From: Phreatobacter sp.
GTDB taxonomy: Bacteria > Pseudomonadota > Alphaproteobacteria > Rhizobiales > Phreatobacteraceae
Reading direction: 5' to 3'
Length of the DNA stretch: 64,000 nucleotides
Assembly (NCBI RefSeq): GCF_027532945.1
Contig: NZ_JAPZTZ010000014.1
Coordinates: forward strand, 186,001-250,000
Position numbers and translations under genes: made by a program. The notes below the pieces were generated by a model. The model searched no databases and was not told the DNA's origin. It saw nothing but the letters and a program-made list of their open reading frames with translations. Numbering within the stretch: position 1 is the stretch's first letter; each line of letters begins with the position of its first letter. This document shows, one piece after another, positions 8,170-17,561 of the stretch.

Positions 8170-10251
8170 ATGGCGTGGGGCGGCGTGAAGACGGGCGGGC
8201 GATGGGCGACGATTGCAGCCATGCTGCTGTCGGGCGCAGCACATGCCCAGACCGCCCTCCCCGAGATCACCATCAGCGCCGAGCGGCCTGGCGCCGGCCG
8301 CACGATCCCCCCGGACGGCCCGGCCCCCCAGCGCGCCGCCTCCGAAGGCACCATCTCCGCCGCGGAGATCCAGTCGCGGCCGGTGACGCGGCCCGGGGAA
8401 GTGCTGGAGGCCATCCCCGGCCTGATCGTCACCCAGCACAGCGGTGAGGGGAAAGCCAACCAGTACTTCCTGCGCGGCTTCAACCTCGACCACGGCACCG
8501 ACATCGCCATCCATGTCGATGGCATGCCTGTGAACATGCGCAGCCATGGCCACGGCCAGGGCTATGCCGACCTCAATTTCCTCATCCCCGAACTCGTTGG
8601 CGGTGTCTGGTTCCGCAAGGGGCCCTACTATGCCGATGAGGGCGACTTCGCCTCAGCCGGCTCCGTCCGCATCAACTATGTCGACCGGCTCGACCGCGGC
8701 CTCGTCCAGACCACGCTCGGCAGCTTCGGCCATTGGCGGAATCTCGTCGCCGGCTCCGGCGCACTCGGTGAGGGCACGATCCTCGCGGCGATCGACACCA
8801 CGATCTATCGCGGCCCCTGGCAGGTCTCCGACGACATCCGGAAATTCTCCGGCCTGCTGCGCTACAGCCAGGGCACCGACACCAATGGTTTCGCGATCAC
8901 CGCCATGGCCTATGCGAACCGCTGGACCGCCACCGACCAGGTGCCGCTGCGAGCCATTGCCAGCGGCCTCATCGACCGGTTCGGCTCGCTCGATCCGACG
9001 GATGGCGGCAATGCCCACCGCTTCAGCCTCTCCGGCCGCTGGAGCCGCGCCGAGGCCGACAGTGCCTCGCGCGTCGAGGGCTACGTCATCCGCTCCGGCC
9101 TGAACCTGTGGAACAACTTCACCTATTTTCTCGATGACCCGGTCCGCGGCGACCAGTTCCGCCAGAGGGACCAGCGCACCGTGCTCGGCCTCAATGCCAG
9201 CCATACGTGGTTCGGGCGGCTCGGCTCGATCCCGATGGAGACGCGGATCGGCTTGCAGACCCGCCACGACGACATCCGCGTCGGCCTGTCACGGACGCAG
9301 GATCGCAACCCTCTCGACACGATCCGCGATGACCGTGTCAGGGAAACGAGCGCTGCCCTCTTCGCCGAGAACACCCTGCGCTGGACGCCCTGGCTGCGCA
9401 CCACCGCCGGCGCGCGGGTCGACTGGTACGCGGCCTCGGTGGCGAGCGGTACGGCGGCCAATTCCGGCCGCACCCAGGCCGCCATCGTCAGCCCCAAGCT
9501 CGGCCTCGTCCTCGGCCCCTTCCACGGCGCCGAGCTCTTCCTCAACTATGGCGAGGGCTTCCACTCCAACGACGCGCGCGGCACCACCATCACCGTCGAT
9601 CCCAGGGACAAGGTGACCCCCGTCGACCGTGTGCCGCTGCTGGTGAAGTCGCGCGGCGCCGAGGCCGGCCTGCGCTACCGGCCCTTCGCCGGCCTCGAGA
9701 CCACCCTCGCCGTCTTCGGCCTCGACTTCGCCTCGGAGAACCTCTTCGTCGGCGATGCCGGCACCACCGAGCCGAGCCGGCCGAGCCGCCGCATCGGCAT
9801 CGAATGGACGGCGAAATGGCAGCCCGCCGCATGGGTGACCCTCGACGCGGAGATCGCCTATACCCGCACCCGCTTCACCGATATCGACCCCGCCGGGTCC
9901 TTCGTTCCCGGCGCGCCCGTCGCCATCGCCGCAGCGGGCTTCACCCTAGGCGGCGCAACGGGTTGGTATGGCGGCATGCGGCTGCGCTATTTCGGGCCGC
10001 GCCCGCTCATCGAGGACAACAGCCAGAAGGCCCCCGCCACCACCCTCGTCAACGGCCGCGTCGGCTACCGTTTCGACAACGGCGTCGCCGTGCAGCTCGA
10101 CGTGCTGAACCTGTTCAATGTCGCCGCGAGCCAGATCGACTATTTCTACACGTCGCGCCTGCCCGGCGAGCCGGCCGGCGGCGTCGCCGACCGCCACCTC
10201 AAGCCGGTGGAGCCGCGAGCGCTGCGGCTGACCGTGTCGGGCCGGTTCTGA
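8170..10251 (+). CDS. TonB-dependent outer membrane receptor, probably for nickel
   Basis: Encodes 693 residues: signal peptide (cleavage near AAHAQ, residue 26), a short N-terminal stretch with ITISAE, a plug domain (about 60-180) and a 22-strand barrel ending in phenylalanine. The plug carries YFLRGFNLDHGTDIAIHVDG and a His-rich RSHGHGQGYAD, suited to a metal complex. The NikR box upstream implies nickel as ligand; this is inference. Start ATG 8170 has AGGGGGAG a few bases upstream. The last 24 codons occur in two diverged copies downstream (13173-13244, 17562-17633). No ExbBD or TonB gene lies in the window. Confidence 0.93.
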   Translation: MAWGGVKTGGRWATIAAMLLSGAAHAQTALPEITISAERPGAGRTIPPDGPAPQRAASEGTISAAEIQSRPVTRPGEVLEAIPGLIVTQHSGEGKANQYFLRGFNLDHGTDIAIHVDGMPVNMRSHGHGQGYADLNFLIPELVGGVWFRKGPYYADEGDFASAGSVRINYVDRLDRGLVQTTLGSFGHWRNLVAGSGALGEGTILAAIDTTIYRGPWQVSDDIRKFSGLLRYSQGTDTNGFAITAMAYANRWTATDQVPLRAIASGLIDRFGSLDPTDGGNAHRFSLSGRWSRAEADSASRVEGYVIRSGLNLWNNFTYFLDDPVRGDQFRQRDQRTVLGLNASHTWFGRLGSIPMETRIGLQTRHDDIRVGLSRTQDRNPLDTIRDDRVRETSAALFAENTLRWTPWLRTTAGARVDWYAASVASGTAANSGRTQAAIVSPKLGLVLGPFHGAELFLNYGEGFHSNDARGTTITVDPRDKVTPVDRVPLLVKSRGAEAGLRYRPFAGLETTLAVFGLDFASENLFVGDAGTTEPSRPSRRIGIEWTAKWQPAAWVTLDAEIAYTRTRFTDIDPAGSFVPGAPVAIAAAGFTLGGATGWYGGMRLRYFGPRPLIEDNSQKAPATTLVNGRVGYRFDNGVAVQLDVLNLFNVAASQIDYFYTSRLPGEPAGGVADRHLKPVEPRALRLTVSGRF
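10177..10248 (+). repeat. Copy A of 72-bp repeat: 3' end of the receptor gene
   Basis: These are the last 24 sense codons of the TonB-dependent receptor, including RHLKPVEPRALRLT. Copy B at 13173-13244 matches 64 of 72 bases and copy C at 17562-17633 matches 61 of 72, all in the same orientation. Differences fall mainly at third codon positions. This copy is the intact, in-gene one. Counts were made by eye. Confidence 0.85.
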
Positions 10252-10295
10252 ACCACGCGAGCAAACGGTGGGTCGACCAAGCGCAGGCACGACCA

Positions 10296-11516
10296 TCAGT
10301 CGCGCGCCAGACCGGGAGGCGTCGTCCTCCAGATGCGCCCGCTTCGGCCCTCGTTGAAGCCGAGATCATACAGCGCTGCCATATAATCGCGATCGAAGGG
10401 CGTGCGAGCCTGGACGACGAAGCTGTCGGGTATCGCGGCGAGATTATAGCCGATGCCATCACGCCGGAGCAGGACGAAGGCACGATAGGTGTCTCCGGCG
10501 GCGTTGGCGGCGATCAGTGTCGAAATCGATCGCCTGGCGATTGGCAACAGCCCGCGAGCGGTCTCCGCGCGGGCCTCCGCGAAGCGCCCATTGCGAATGA
10601 TCCAGGCGACCCTGGTTCTGCTCCGGACGTGGGGCGGTGCCGAACTCAGAGGAACAGTCGTCGCATAGAGGAACAATTGATTGGTGACCCCGCCATCGAC
10701 GTGAAGCTCCTGGCGGCCCGGCACGTCACTGTCGAACAGCACAGGCGGGAAGAGGCCGGGAATTGACGCGGAAGCCAGCAGGATACGGCGGATGAGCGCG
10801 AGGGCATCGCGATGACCCGATGCGGCGATGGCGCCGATGTTCCATATCATCGGGCGGCCGAGATCGAGATCCGTCGTGGCAACGAGGAGCACCCGGCCCT
10901 TTCCGTGCTCGTGCCCGATGGCCTGCATCATGTCGGAGGTGAAGTTCGCCTCGATCAGGCGCGCTAGCGGTGCTGTCTCGGCGAGCGAGTCGGCAGACAG
11001 CAGGGCGAGCAAAGGCCGCTGCACCGCGACCTCCGAGTCACTCAGGCTCGTATAAAGGGTCCGCAACTGGGCATCGTAGGCCGGGCCGAGGAAAGCGAAC
11101 GGTGCGATCAGCGCCCCGGTCGACACGCCCGTCACGAATTCGAATTGTGGCCTGTTGCCGCTCGCGGTCCAGCCTGCCAGCAGGCCCGCCCCAAAGGCGC
11201 CGTCGGCGCCACCACCCGAGAGCGCGAGCATGTGGCTCGGCCCGGGACGCCCTCCTGCCGCAGCCGCCCGCCGCGATTCCGCGGCCAACCACACACGGCG
11301 GACCAAAGCAGGATCGGCGTCGAGGGCGAGCCTCGCATCGGCGATGCCCTGGTAGGCCGATGTGGCTGCACCAGACATTGGCTCAGGAGCAGGCAGACGG
11401 TCCAAGGACGCGCAGCCTGCCCCCATGCCGCAGGCAAGGAGCACTCCGGCGAGCCCGAGTTTGCACCGCAACAGGCTGACGGCCGATCCGACAGATGTGC
11501 GGCGGCCCGAGCTCAT
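10296..11516 (-). CDS. Patatin-like phospholipase, probable membrane-anchored
   Basis: Encodes 406 residues. The N-terminus is a signal sequence with cysteines at 29 and 35, so lipoprotein anchoring is possible, though neither site is an ideal lipobox. The patatin domain shows the oxyanion loop SGGGADGAFGAG (100-111), the nucleophile elbow GVSTG (Ser132) and the DGG aspartate motif in HVDGGVTNQ. All catalytic elements are intact, so lipid acyl hydrolase activity is expected. The start overlaps the stop of the hydrolase gene upstream by four bases. The pair is divergent from a LysR gene and lies between repeat copies A and B. Confidence 0.92.
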   Translation of the reverse strand: MSSGRRTSVGSAVSLLRCKLGLAGVLLACGMGAGCASLDRLPAPEPMSGAATSAYQGIADARLALDADPALVRRVWLAAESRRAAAAGGRPGPSHMLALSGGGADGAFGAGLLAGWTASGNRPQFEFVTGVSTGALIAPFAFLGPAYDAQLRTLYTSLSDSEVAVQRPLLALLSADSLAETAPLARLIEANFTSDMMQAIGHEHGKGRVLLVATTDLDLGRPMIWNIGAIAASGHRDALALIRRILLASASIPGLFPPVLFDSDVPGRQELHVDGGVTNQLFLYATTVPLSSAPPHVRSRTRVAWIIRNGRFAEARAETARGLLPIARRSISTLIAANAAGDTYRAFVLLRRDGIGYNLAAIPDSFVVQARTPFDRDYMAALYDLGFNEGRSGRIWRTTPPGLARD

Positions 11517-12169
11517 GCCGGCAACTGCATGCCGTGACCGTCGGGCGTGCTGTCGTCAACGACGCCCACCGTCGAAGCCGGCCAGCGCGACTGGATGACC
11601 CCCATCATCTCCCGGCCGTAGGGCCCGGCGAAGTCCTCGCCCAGTTCCGTCAGGGCGTTCAGCCAGCTCACCGGCACAGCCCCTGCCTGGCTGAGGCGGA
11701 TGATGGCGGCATCCTCTGCCAGCTTGCTGTTGGTGCTGGAGACATCGACCACAAAGAAGACGTTGTAGCCGGCGCGAAGAAGATCGAGAGATGTGTGTAG
11801 GGTACAATTGTCGATGGAAATGCCGCCGATCAGGACGTTGCGTCGGCCGGTGCCTCGCAGCCAAAGGGCCAACTCTTCGGTATAGCCCGTGGGCGTCGAG
11901 CGCGACTGGAACGTCTTAGCTCCCGCGGTGATCAGTTCCTTGATCTCGGGCAAAAACGTCCCGTAATACTCGTTCTCCTCGCCGAGAACGCCGGTCGGCA
12001 TGTTAAAGATCCGGCTGAAACTGGCGAAAGCCGCAATGTTGTTGCGGTACTGGCGTGACGGGATCGTCGTCATGAGGTTGTCGAGACCTGTGACGTAGTC
12101 GACGTACAAGAGCGCGGTGTTAGTCGCCTTGAAGCCGGCGAGTGCGGCGTTGGTGGGGGAAGCGATCAT
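11513..12169 (-). CDS. Isochorismatase-fold cysteine hydrolase, YcaC-like
   Basis: Encodes 218 residues of the isochorismatase-like cysteine hydrolase fold. The triad is visible as Asp24 (LYVDYVTG), Lys85 (AKTFQSR) and Cys122 (SIDNCTLHTSLD). The overall pattern, including TNTALLYVDYVTGL and FFVVDVSSTNSKLAED, resembles E. coli YcaC, whose substrate is not settled. Base composition here is visibly less GC-rich than in the flanking genes, which fits transfer. It is translationally coupled to the patatin gene and divergent from the LysR gene. Confidence 0.88.
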   Translation of the reverse strand: MIASPTNAALAGFKATNTALLYVDYVTGLDNLMTTIPSRQYRNNIAAFASFSRIFNMPTGVLGEENEYYGTFLPEIKELITAGAKTFQSRSTPTGYTEELALWLRGTGRRNVLIGGISIDNCTLHTSLDLLRAGYNVFFVVDVSSTNSKLAEDAAIIRLSQAGAVPVSWLNALTELGEDFAGPYGREMMGVIQSRWPASTVGVVDDSTPDGHGMQLPA

Positions 12170-12269
12170 CGGGAGCGAGCCTTTGCTGCAGTGCGAGACT
12201 TGATGATACGCGCCGCCTATGTTTCAAAAAGGGACCGAACTAGCGATAGTATGTCCCACAAGCGGAACG

Positions 12270-13160
12270 ATGATGGACGCCGATGACCTTGTTCTGTTCG
12301 ACGCCATCATCTCGGAGGGGGGCCTCTCTGCCGCAGCCAGAAGGCTTGGATTGCCCAAGGCGACGGTGAGCCGACGTCTCATTCGTCTTGAAGCGGCAGT
12401 CGGGGTGCCGCTCTTCGATCGCTTCGGCCGCAAACTGCGTCTGACTCAGGCCGGAGAAGTCCTTCGCGGACCATCCAAAACCATGGGAATTGCCCTGTCC
12501 GAGGCCCGTTCGCTAGCGAAAGCGGCGATGGGACCGACCCAGGGCTTGTTGCGGATCGTCTCACCGTTCCTCTTCGGCAAGCTGGTCCTCTCGCCCTTCC
12601 TTGGACGTTTCCTGGCGGAGCGTGAGCATGTGACCGCCGTCGTCCGCTTCGACAATTCCCGGATTGATCCGCTGCGCGACAATGTCGACCTGGCCATCCG
12701 GATCGGCCAGCCCAGCGAGCCCTATCTCATCACCAGCAGGCTCGCGTCTGCGACACTTGGCCTCTATGCGCCGCCAGCTTTGGCAGCGCGCGTGACGACA
12801 TGCGACGATTTGGCCAACCTGCCATTCGTGCAGGTGTCGAACGATCACACCGACGAGGCTGTCCTGAACCTCAGGGACGGCGATGACGTCCTATCGCAAC
12901 GGGTGAAGGTCTGCTGCACCGTGAACGATCCGGAAGCGGCTTGCACCATCTCGGCAGGTGGCGCGGGGTTCAGCGTCCTGCCCACCTTCCTTGCCGCGGA
13001 CTTTGTCGCGCGGGGCTCACTGGTCCCCGTTCTGCCGAGGCTGGTGATGGGCAACGTCGACATTTTTGCGCTCCTGCCGCCAGGCCGGAACGCCATTCCC
13101 GTCGTCGCCGAATTCCTGAAGTCGTTGCGACAGCAGATCGGGCGAAAAGGCTTTCAATGA
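12270..13160 (+). CDS. LysR-family transcriptional regulator
   Basis: Encodes 296 residues from ATG 12270; ATG 12273 or an upstream start at 12219 is also possible. The N-terminal winged helix is clear: DDLVLFDAIISEGGLSAAARRLGLPKATVSRRLIRLE, then GVPLFDRFGRKLRLTQAG. A periplasmic-binding-protein-like effector domain follows. It is divergent from the hydrolase/patatin pair, the usual arrangement for a LysR regulator and its target. Its stop lies 12 bases before repeat copy B. Like its neighbours it is less GC-rich than the window. Confidence 0.9.
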   Translation: MMDADDLVLFDAIISEGGLSAAARRLGLPKATVSRRLIRLEAAVGVPLFDRFGRKLRLTQAGEVLRGPSKTMGIALSEARSLAKAAMGPTQGLLRIVSPFLFGKLVLSPFLGRFLAEREHVTAVVRFDNSRIDPLRDNVDLAIRIGQPSEPYLITSRLASATLGLYAPPALAARVTTCDDLANLPFVQVSNDHTDEAVLNLRDGDDVLSQRVKVCCTVNDPEAACTISAGGAGFSVLPTFLAADFVARGSLVPVLPRLVMGNVDIFALLPPGRNAIPVVAEFLKSLRQQIGRKGFQ

Positions 13161-13172
13161 ACATGCCCCGCC

Positions 13173-13244
13173 GGCGGCGTTACCGACCGCCACCCCAAGC
13201 CGGTGGAGCCGCGTGCGCTGCGGCTGACGGTATCCGGCCCGTTC
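13173..13244 (+). repeat. Copy B of receptor 3'-end repeat
   Basis: Matches 64 of 72 bases of copy A. Translated in the receptor frame it keeps PKPVEPRALRLTVSGPF but has no stop at the equivalent place and no receptor sequence before it. It sits exactly between the LysR gene (ends 13160) and the glycosyltransferase operon (ends 13261). It is either the remnant of a second receptor gene or the scar of an insertion at the 3' end of the receptor. Confidence 0.8.
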
Positions 13245-13260
13245 GGAACAACCGCGAGGC

Positions 13261-14181
13261 CTAGCGCTGCCGGATGGAGCGCAGCCACATCGACAAGCGC
13301 CTCAGGGGGGCCGTCACGCGCCAGCTGGTCGAGTTTTCAAAGTCCCGGACGCGCTGTTCCAGCGCGACAAAGGCCGGCCCCTGTTCGACCACCAGGGGGA
13401 GGCTGAAGGCCCGCGTGAGTTCCGTCGTCCTGCCGCTGGCCTCCCAGTGGATGACCCCGCGGACGACGCGATCCCAGGCCATGACAATGGCAAGCGCGGC
13501 GTCCAGGTCCGACCGCTCGTGGTCGCCGAGGCCCCGTTCCATCGCCTCGTAGGCCTCCGAGAGATAGAGCCTCAGGTCCCGTTCGCCCTCGTAGTCATCG
13601 GTCAGGGCGTAGTCGAGCTGCCGCGCGATGAACTCCCTGAGGTCGCGATAATTCTGGTGATGAATGTGCAGGCCGCCCGAGGGGTCGACCAGTGCGAGGC
13701 GCTCGTCTCCCGACAGGACCACGGGACGCTGGTGGTGGCCCTTCTGGAAAGCGATGACACCCGTCCGGAACAGCCTGATCTGATGGTCCGGATACCATCC
13801 CGGTGCAGGGAGCCTGTCGGCGCCGATATAGTTGAAGCGGGGGATCCCATAGGCGTCGATGCGATCGCCGGCCGTCGCGATCAGCGTGCCGATCAGCCCC
13901 TCTGCGTCGGCCGAGAGATACTCGTCGGAATCGAGAAGCAGGGTCCAGCCTCGCGTCGCCAGAGGCAGGTAGCGGTTGCGCAGTTCATCGACGAACGGCT
14001 CGGCAGGAATGCGGATCACGCGGCAGCCGGCCTGCTCGCACAGATCGGCACTGCCGTCGTCGCTGGCCATGTCCACGATGATGCGCTCGCCGATGAACGC
14101 GGTGGACCGCAGCAGCGGGTGAAGCATGTCCCGGCGATTACGCGTATGGACGATCAGCGACAGGTCCAGCGATGCGCTCAT
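13261..14181 (-). CDS. Glycosyltransferase, family 2-like
   Basis: Encodes 306 residues from ATG 14181. The nucleotide-binding start SLDLSLIVHTRNRRDML and the metal motif LLLDSDEYL (DSD) mark a GT-A fold glycosyltransferase of the SunS/WaaE-like family 2 type. A C-terminal half with LRLFRTG-like features (QIRLFRTGVIAFQKGHHQRP) follows. Start is chosen for the ATGA overlap with the upstream gene; the open frame extends 14 codons further without similarity. It is the last gene of a four-gene operon and probably decorates a surface polysaccharide; acceptor unknown. Confidence 0.85.
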   Translation of the reverse strand: MSASLDLSLIVHTRNRRDMLHPLLRSTAFIGERIIVDMASDDGSADLCEQAGCRVIRIPAEPFVDELRNRYLPLATRGWTLLLDSDEYLSADAEGLIGTLIATAGDRIDAYGIPRFNYIGADRLPAPGWYPDHQIRLFRTGVIAFQKGHHQRPVVLSGDERLALVDPSGGLHIHHQNYRDLREFIARQLDYALTDDYEGERDLRLYLSEAYEAMERGLGDHERSDLDAALAIVMAWDRVVRGVIHWEASGRTTELTRAFSLPLVVEQGPAFVALEQRVRDFENSTSWRVTAPLRRLSMWLRSIRQR

Positions 14182-14930
14182 GGCGGTTGCCAGCTCCCCA
14201 CCCGTGTATGGCGCCCCTGCCACCGCAGCCAGAACTGTTGCCGGCTCAGGTCATGGCGCCCGGGATCGCGATTGCTCGTCGATTCGAAATGAAGGGAGTC
14301 GATCGCTTGCGCGCAGGTGATCCGCGCACCCTTTTGCCCGGCACGCAGACAAAGATCGAGGTCCTCGTAGCCGAAGGGATATATCTCGTCGAAGCCTGCA
14401 AGCTCATCGAACAGCTGACCATCGATGAGCAGGACGGCGCCCGTTACCGCAGGAAAGTCGCGGATCGCACGGCTCACACGCGCCGTCGGCTACCCGGCGA
14501 ACTCGTGATAGGGGCCGATCGGGCCGTCATCCATCTTGACGCCGCAGTGCTGGATCCTGTCGTCGGGAAAGACCAGGCGAGCCCCGCATATGCCGGCATT
14601 GCGCACCGCGTCCATGGTGCCGACCACGTCGGCAATCGCCTGGGGATGCAGAAGCACATCATTGTTCAGGAAGAGGTAGCGACGGGCGGGTGCCGATCGC
14701 GCAGCCATGTTGCACGCCCGCGCAAAGGATGTGCGCTGATCAAGGCGAAGGATCTCGAGCCTGTCACCTCCCAGGTGCTCGACGCGGTAGGGGTTGCTCG
14801 AACCATTATCGGCCACGACGACCCGCACGTCGTCGATCGCCGCCACCTGAAGGCTCGAAGCCAGACTGGCGAGGCATGTCCTCAGCAGGGCATCGAGGCC
14901 GAAGGAGGGGATGACGACCGTCAACTCCAC
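14178..14930 (-). pseudogene. Glycosyltransferase family 2, interrupted by in-frame amber codon
   Basis: The first 146 codons (MELTVVIPSFGLDALLR, VVVADNGSS, YLFLNNDVLL) form the N-terminal half of a family 2 glycosyltransferase, ending at TAG (14490-14492 on the plus strand). The same frame continues after the stop with FPAVTGAVLLIDGQLFDELAGFDE and YEDLDLCLRAGQKGARI, the normal second half of this family. No frame change is needed, so a single C-to-T or similar change explains it. The gene overlaps both neighbours by start/stop coupling. It may be a pseudogene, a sequencing error or a readthrough product. Confidence 0.82.
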
Positions 14931-15808
14931 GAGAGCGCCTCACGCAATCCACGGCCCATCGCGGCTTCCACAAGCGACCGCTGATGACCGAGGGTATAGC
15001 GGCTCGCTGTCGCCATGCCACCGAGCAGAACACGATGGCGCAGGAGGGCCTGGGCGTCGGCGCTGATGGACGCCAGCGCCGAAGGCAGGGCATCCGCTGC
15101 AGCCACCATGCCGTTACGGCCATGGTCGAGATAGTGTGGACCTGTGGGAACCCGGACCGAAACGACCACCGCGCCCGCCGCCATGGCCTCCAGCGCCGGC
15201 AGACCGAACCATTCGCCTTCGGATGTCGCGAGGAAGTAGGTGCACTCCTTCATGATCCGCGCGGCGTCTCGCTCATGCTGGTTCTCGATCGGCACGAAGG
15301 TGAGGGACGGGACATGCCTCCGGCAGGCCTCCGCAAGGTCAGAGCCGCGGCGCGGCATATAGGCGACGCACGCCGGCTTCTTCGGCGTGCCGCCATAGTG
15401 GAACACGTCGGAGACGTGAAGGCCGACATCGATGGGCTCGCGTCCTCGCGCGCGCATGTAGGCTGCCGCCTGCGGCCAGCAGGCGAGCATGACGACATCC
15501 GGATCGTCGACGATGGGACCGATGAGCGGGTCGGTTCCCTGGCAGTGGAAAACCAGCCTCGCCGGTGTCCTTTTCAGAAGGGCATAGTCGTGCGGAAGGG
15601 AAAAGACCGCGACGTCCTGGTCGGTCAGTTGCGCGATACTGCTGTCGCGATCGACCACGGCCATCGCGCTTTCGAACCATGTCGGTGCAAGCCCGCCCGG
15701 GGTAGCGACTGCGATCCGCACGCCCATCGTGGCGAGGATCGAGGCGAACTGGAAGCCCACTTTGATCCCGCCATAGATGCCGTGGCCGGGGAGCACGTAG
15801 AGGTTCAT
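14921..15808 (-). CDS. Glycosyltransferase, family 4-like
   Basis: Encodes 295 residues. The start MNLYVLPGHGIYGGIKVGFQ contains the GGI-type opening of GT-B enzymes, and the C-terminal half has the donor-binding pattern CTYFLATSEGEWFGLPALEAMAAGAVVVS. This is the usual E-x7-E-like nucleotide-sugar region of family 4 enzymes. It overlaps the next gene by ten bases and the previous one by four. It is part of the glycosyltransferase operon between repeat copies B and C. Sugar donor and acceptor are unknown. Confidence 0.87.
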   Translation of the reverse strand: MNLYVLPGHGIYGGIKVGFQFASILATMGVRIAVATPGGLAPTWFESAMAVVDRDSSIAQLTDQDVAVFSLPHDYALLKRTPARLVFHCQGTDPLIGPIVDDPDVVMLACWPQAAAYMRARGREPIDVGLHVSDVFHYGGTPKKPACVAYMPRRGSDLAEACRRHVPSLTFVPIENQHERDAARIMKECTYFLATSEGEWFGLPALEAMAAGAVVVSVRVPTGPHYLDHGRNGMVAAADALPSALASISADAQALLRHRVLLGGMATASRYTLGHQRSLVEAAMGRGLREALSWS

Positions 15809-17463
15809 CGGGCCTCTCCACGGGAAAGGCTCTTGAGGCCGTGCAACGTCCGGTCCACCTGATGGGCGAGACGCCGGACGAGGCGCAGCCCGTGCACGAA
15901 CAGGGCGCCGTAATGGGTCAGTCCATATTGCCGCCGCGCATGTTCAAGAAGATCGCGACGCGCCGGCTCATCCAGGCTCGTCCCCTTCTGCCCCAGGTGC
16001 AGAACCTCCGTGTCGAGGAGGCGAATGGCGACCTGGGCGCGGGCCGCCCGCAGCCCCAGTTCGACATCCTCCATGTAGCAGAAGTAGCTTTCGTCGAACC
16101 CGCCAAGCGCCTGGAACGTGTCCCGCTCGACGAACAGGCAGGTCCCGAGCGGCCAGGCCCAGGACCGGTCGTCGATCCACGGTGCTGACCTGAGCATCCG
16201 CGAGACCCGGTGGAGTTCGGCCGTTTCCATCAGATCGGCCGCGAGCTTGGTGCGCGTGTAGCCCCATTGCCTGCCGCTCGCGCGATGACCGTGCCAGTCC
16301 ACAAGGATGGGAACGACGATCTGCTGCGGATCGTCGGCAAGCGCCGCGACAGCCATGTCCACGGCGGAGGCCCGGACGAAACAGTCGGGGTTCAGGAAGC
16401 AGATCCAGCGCGTCGACGCCGCGGCTGCCCCCTGGTTGGCGGCGATCGCGAAGCCGAGATTGGCCGCGTTGGCGACAAGCGAAGCGCCGGCCCGCAGCGC
16501 GATCTCCCGCGAGGCGTCCTCGGAGGCATTGTCGACGACGATCACGTGGCCGAGGCGTGACGCCGCATCGAGAGCGGTTCTCAGGAGAGCCGCGGAATGA
16601 TGGGAGACGACCACGAAGGTGAGATCCCCATGGCGCGGCGACGGGCAGGCCGCATCACCGCCCCGCAGCAGGCTCAGGTGGTCGCGGGTTTCGGGCGTCG
16701 GCCCCTCGCAGAAATTGCTGAGGTGGACGATACGTGCCCCTGGATCGGGAAACTGCTCATCCCACAGCGGGCAGTGGTTCCACTCCCAGGGAAGCGTGGT
16801 GACGCTGCCCGGATCGATCACGTTGCCCCAGACCTGCAGATAGTCCTGATCGGCGAGCATCGTCCTTGGCGAAGACGGAGCCTTGTGCAGGCGCTGACGT
16901 ACCGATGATGCCCAGACCAGAAACGTCGCCAGCGCCTCCGGGCGAAACAGCACGACACCACTGTTGAACGAACGGAACGTCTCCAGGGGAGGCGCCTCCC
17001 GCTCGGGGGCGAGGTGCCGCAGCGTGTGGTCGACGTAATGCGAAAAGAGGTCCGACCGCGCCATGGGGCTCGCACCCAGTGTCCGCGATTGCTCGGCCAT
17101 GCCGATCCCTGCATCGCCCAGCCCCTGGTCCAGATCCGCTTCCGCGAGCGGCCGCGTCAGCACCGCGTCGGCATCGAGATGCAGCATCAGGGATGAGGGA
17201 AACAGCGTCAGGGCCGCGTCCCAGGCCGCGAACTTGGCGAGAAACAGGTCTTCACGCTGGTCAAGTCTGGTGAAATCCACGAGATGCGTCGTCACCCGCG
17301 AATGGTCGGGAACGAGATGCCGCGTCGACCGATCACAGGTCACGACGATCGGGAAATCCGAATGGTGAAGCGCGGAAAGCACCGCCTCTCTCGCTGCCAG
17401 CGCATAGTCGACAGAGCCGATGGCGAGGATCGAGACGACGGCCAAGGGGGCTCCCGTGAGCAT
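15805..17463 (-). CDS. Two-domain glycosyltransferase (GT-A DxD domain plus family 2 domain)
   Basis: Encodes 552 residues in two parts. Residues 1 to about 285 have a DxD motif in LHLDADAVL (Asp97-Asp99) and GVVLFRPEAL, like nucleotide-diphospho-sugar transferases. From about 290 a separate family 2 domain begins (LTFVVVSHHSAALL, VIVVDNASED, FLNPDCF, GFDESYFCYMEDVELGLRA), of the rhamnosyltransferase type. The protein could add two sugars in sequence. It is the first gene of the operon; the start at 17463 leaves about 100 bases to repeat copy C. Confidence 0.88.
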   Translation of the reverse strand: MLTGAPLAVVSILAIGSVDYALAAREAVLSALHHSDFPIVVTCDRSTRHLVPDHSRVTTHLVDFTRLDQREDLFLAKFAAWDAALTLFPSSLMLHLDADAVLTRPLAEADLDQGLGDAGIGMAEQSRTLGASPMARSDLFSHYVDHTLRHLAPEREAPPLETFRSFNSGVVLFRPEALATFLVWASSVRQRLHKAPSSPRTMLADQDYLQVWGNVIDPGSVTTLPWEWNHCPLWDEQFPDPGARIVHLSNFCEGPTPETRDHLSLLRGGDAACPSPRHGDLTFVVVSHHSAALLRTALDAASRLGHVIVVDNASEDASREIALRAGASLVANAANLGFAIAANQGAAAASTRWICFLNPDCFVRASAVDMAVAALADDPQQIVVPILVDWHGHRASGRQWGYTRTKLAADLMETAELHRVSRMLRSAPWIDDRSWAWPLGTCLFVERDTFQALGGFDESYFCYMEDVELGLRAARAQVAIRLLDTEVLHLGQKGTSLDEPARRDLLEHARRQYGLTHYGALFVHGLRLVRRLAHQVDRTLHGLKSLSRGEAR

Positions 17464-17561
17464 TGTTCACGCGCCGCGCCATCGATCACGGTGTCCTTGG
17501 CGTGGGAACGATCGCCTCAGAGCATAAGGGTCGGGCCCGCCCCTGCCAACGGATGCCGCCA

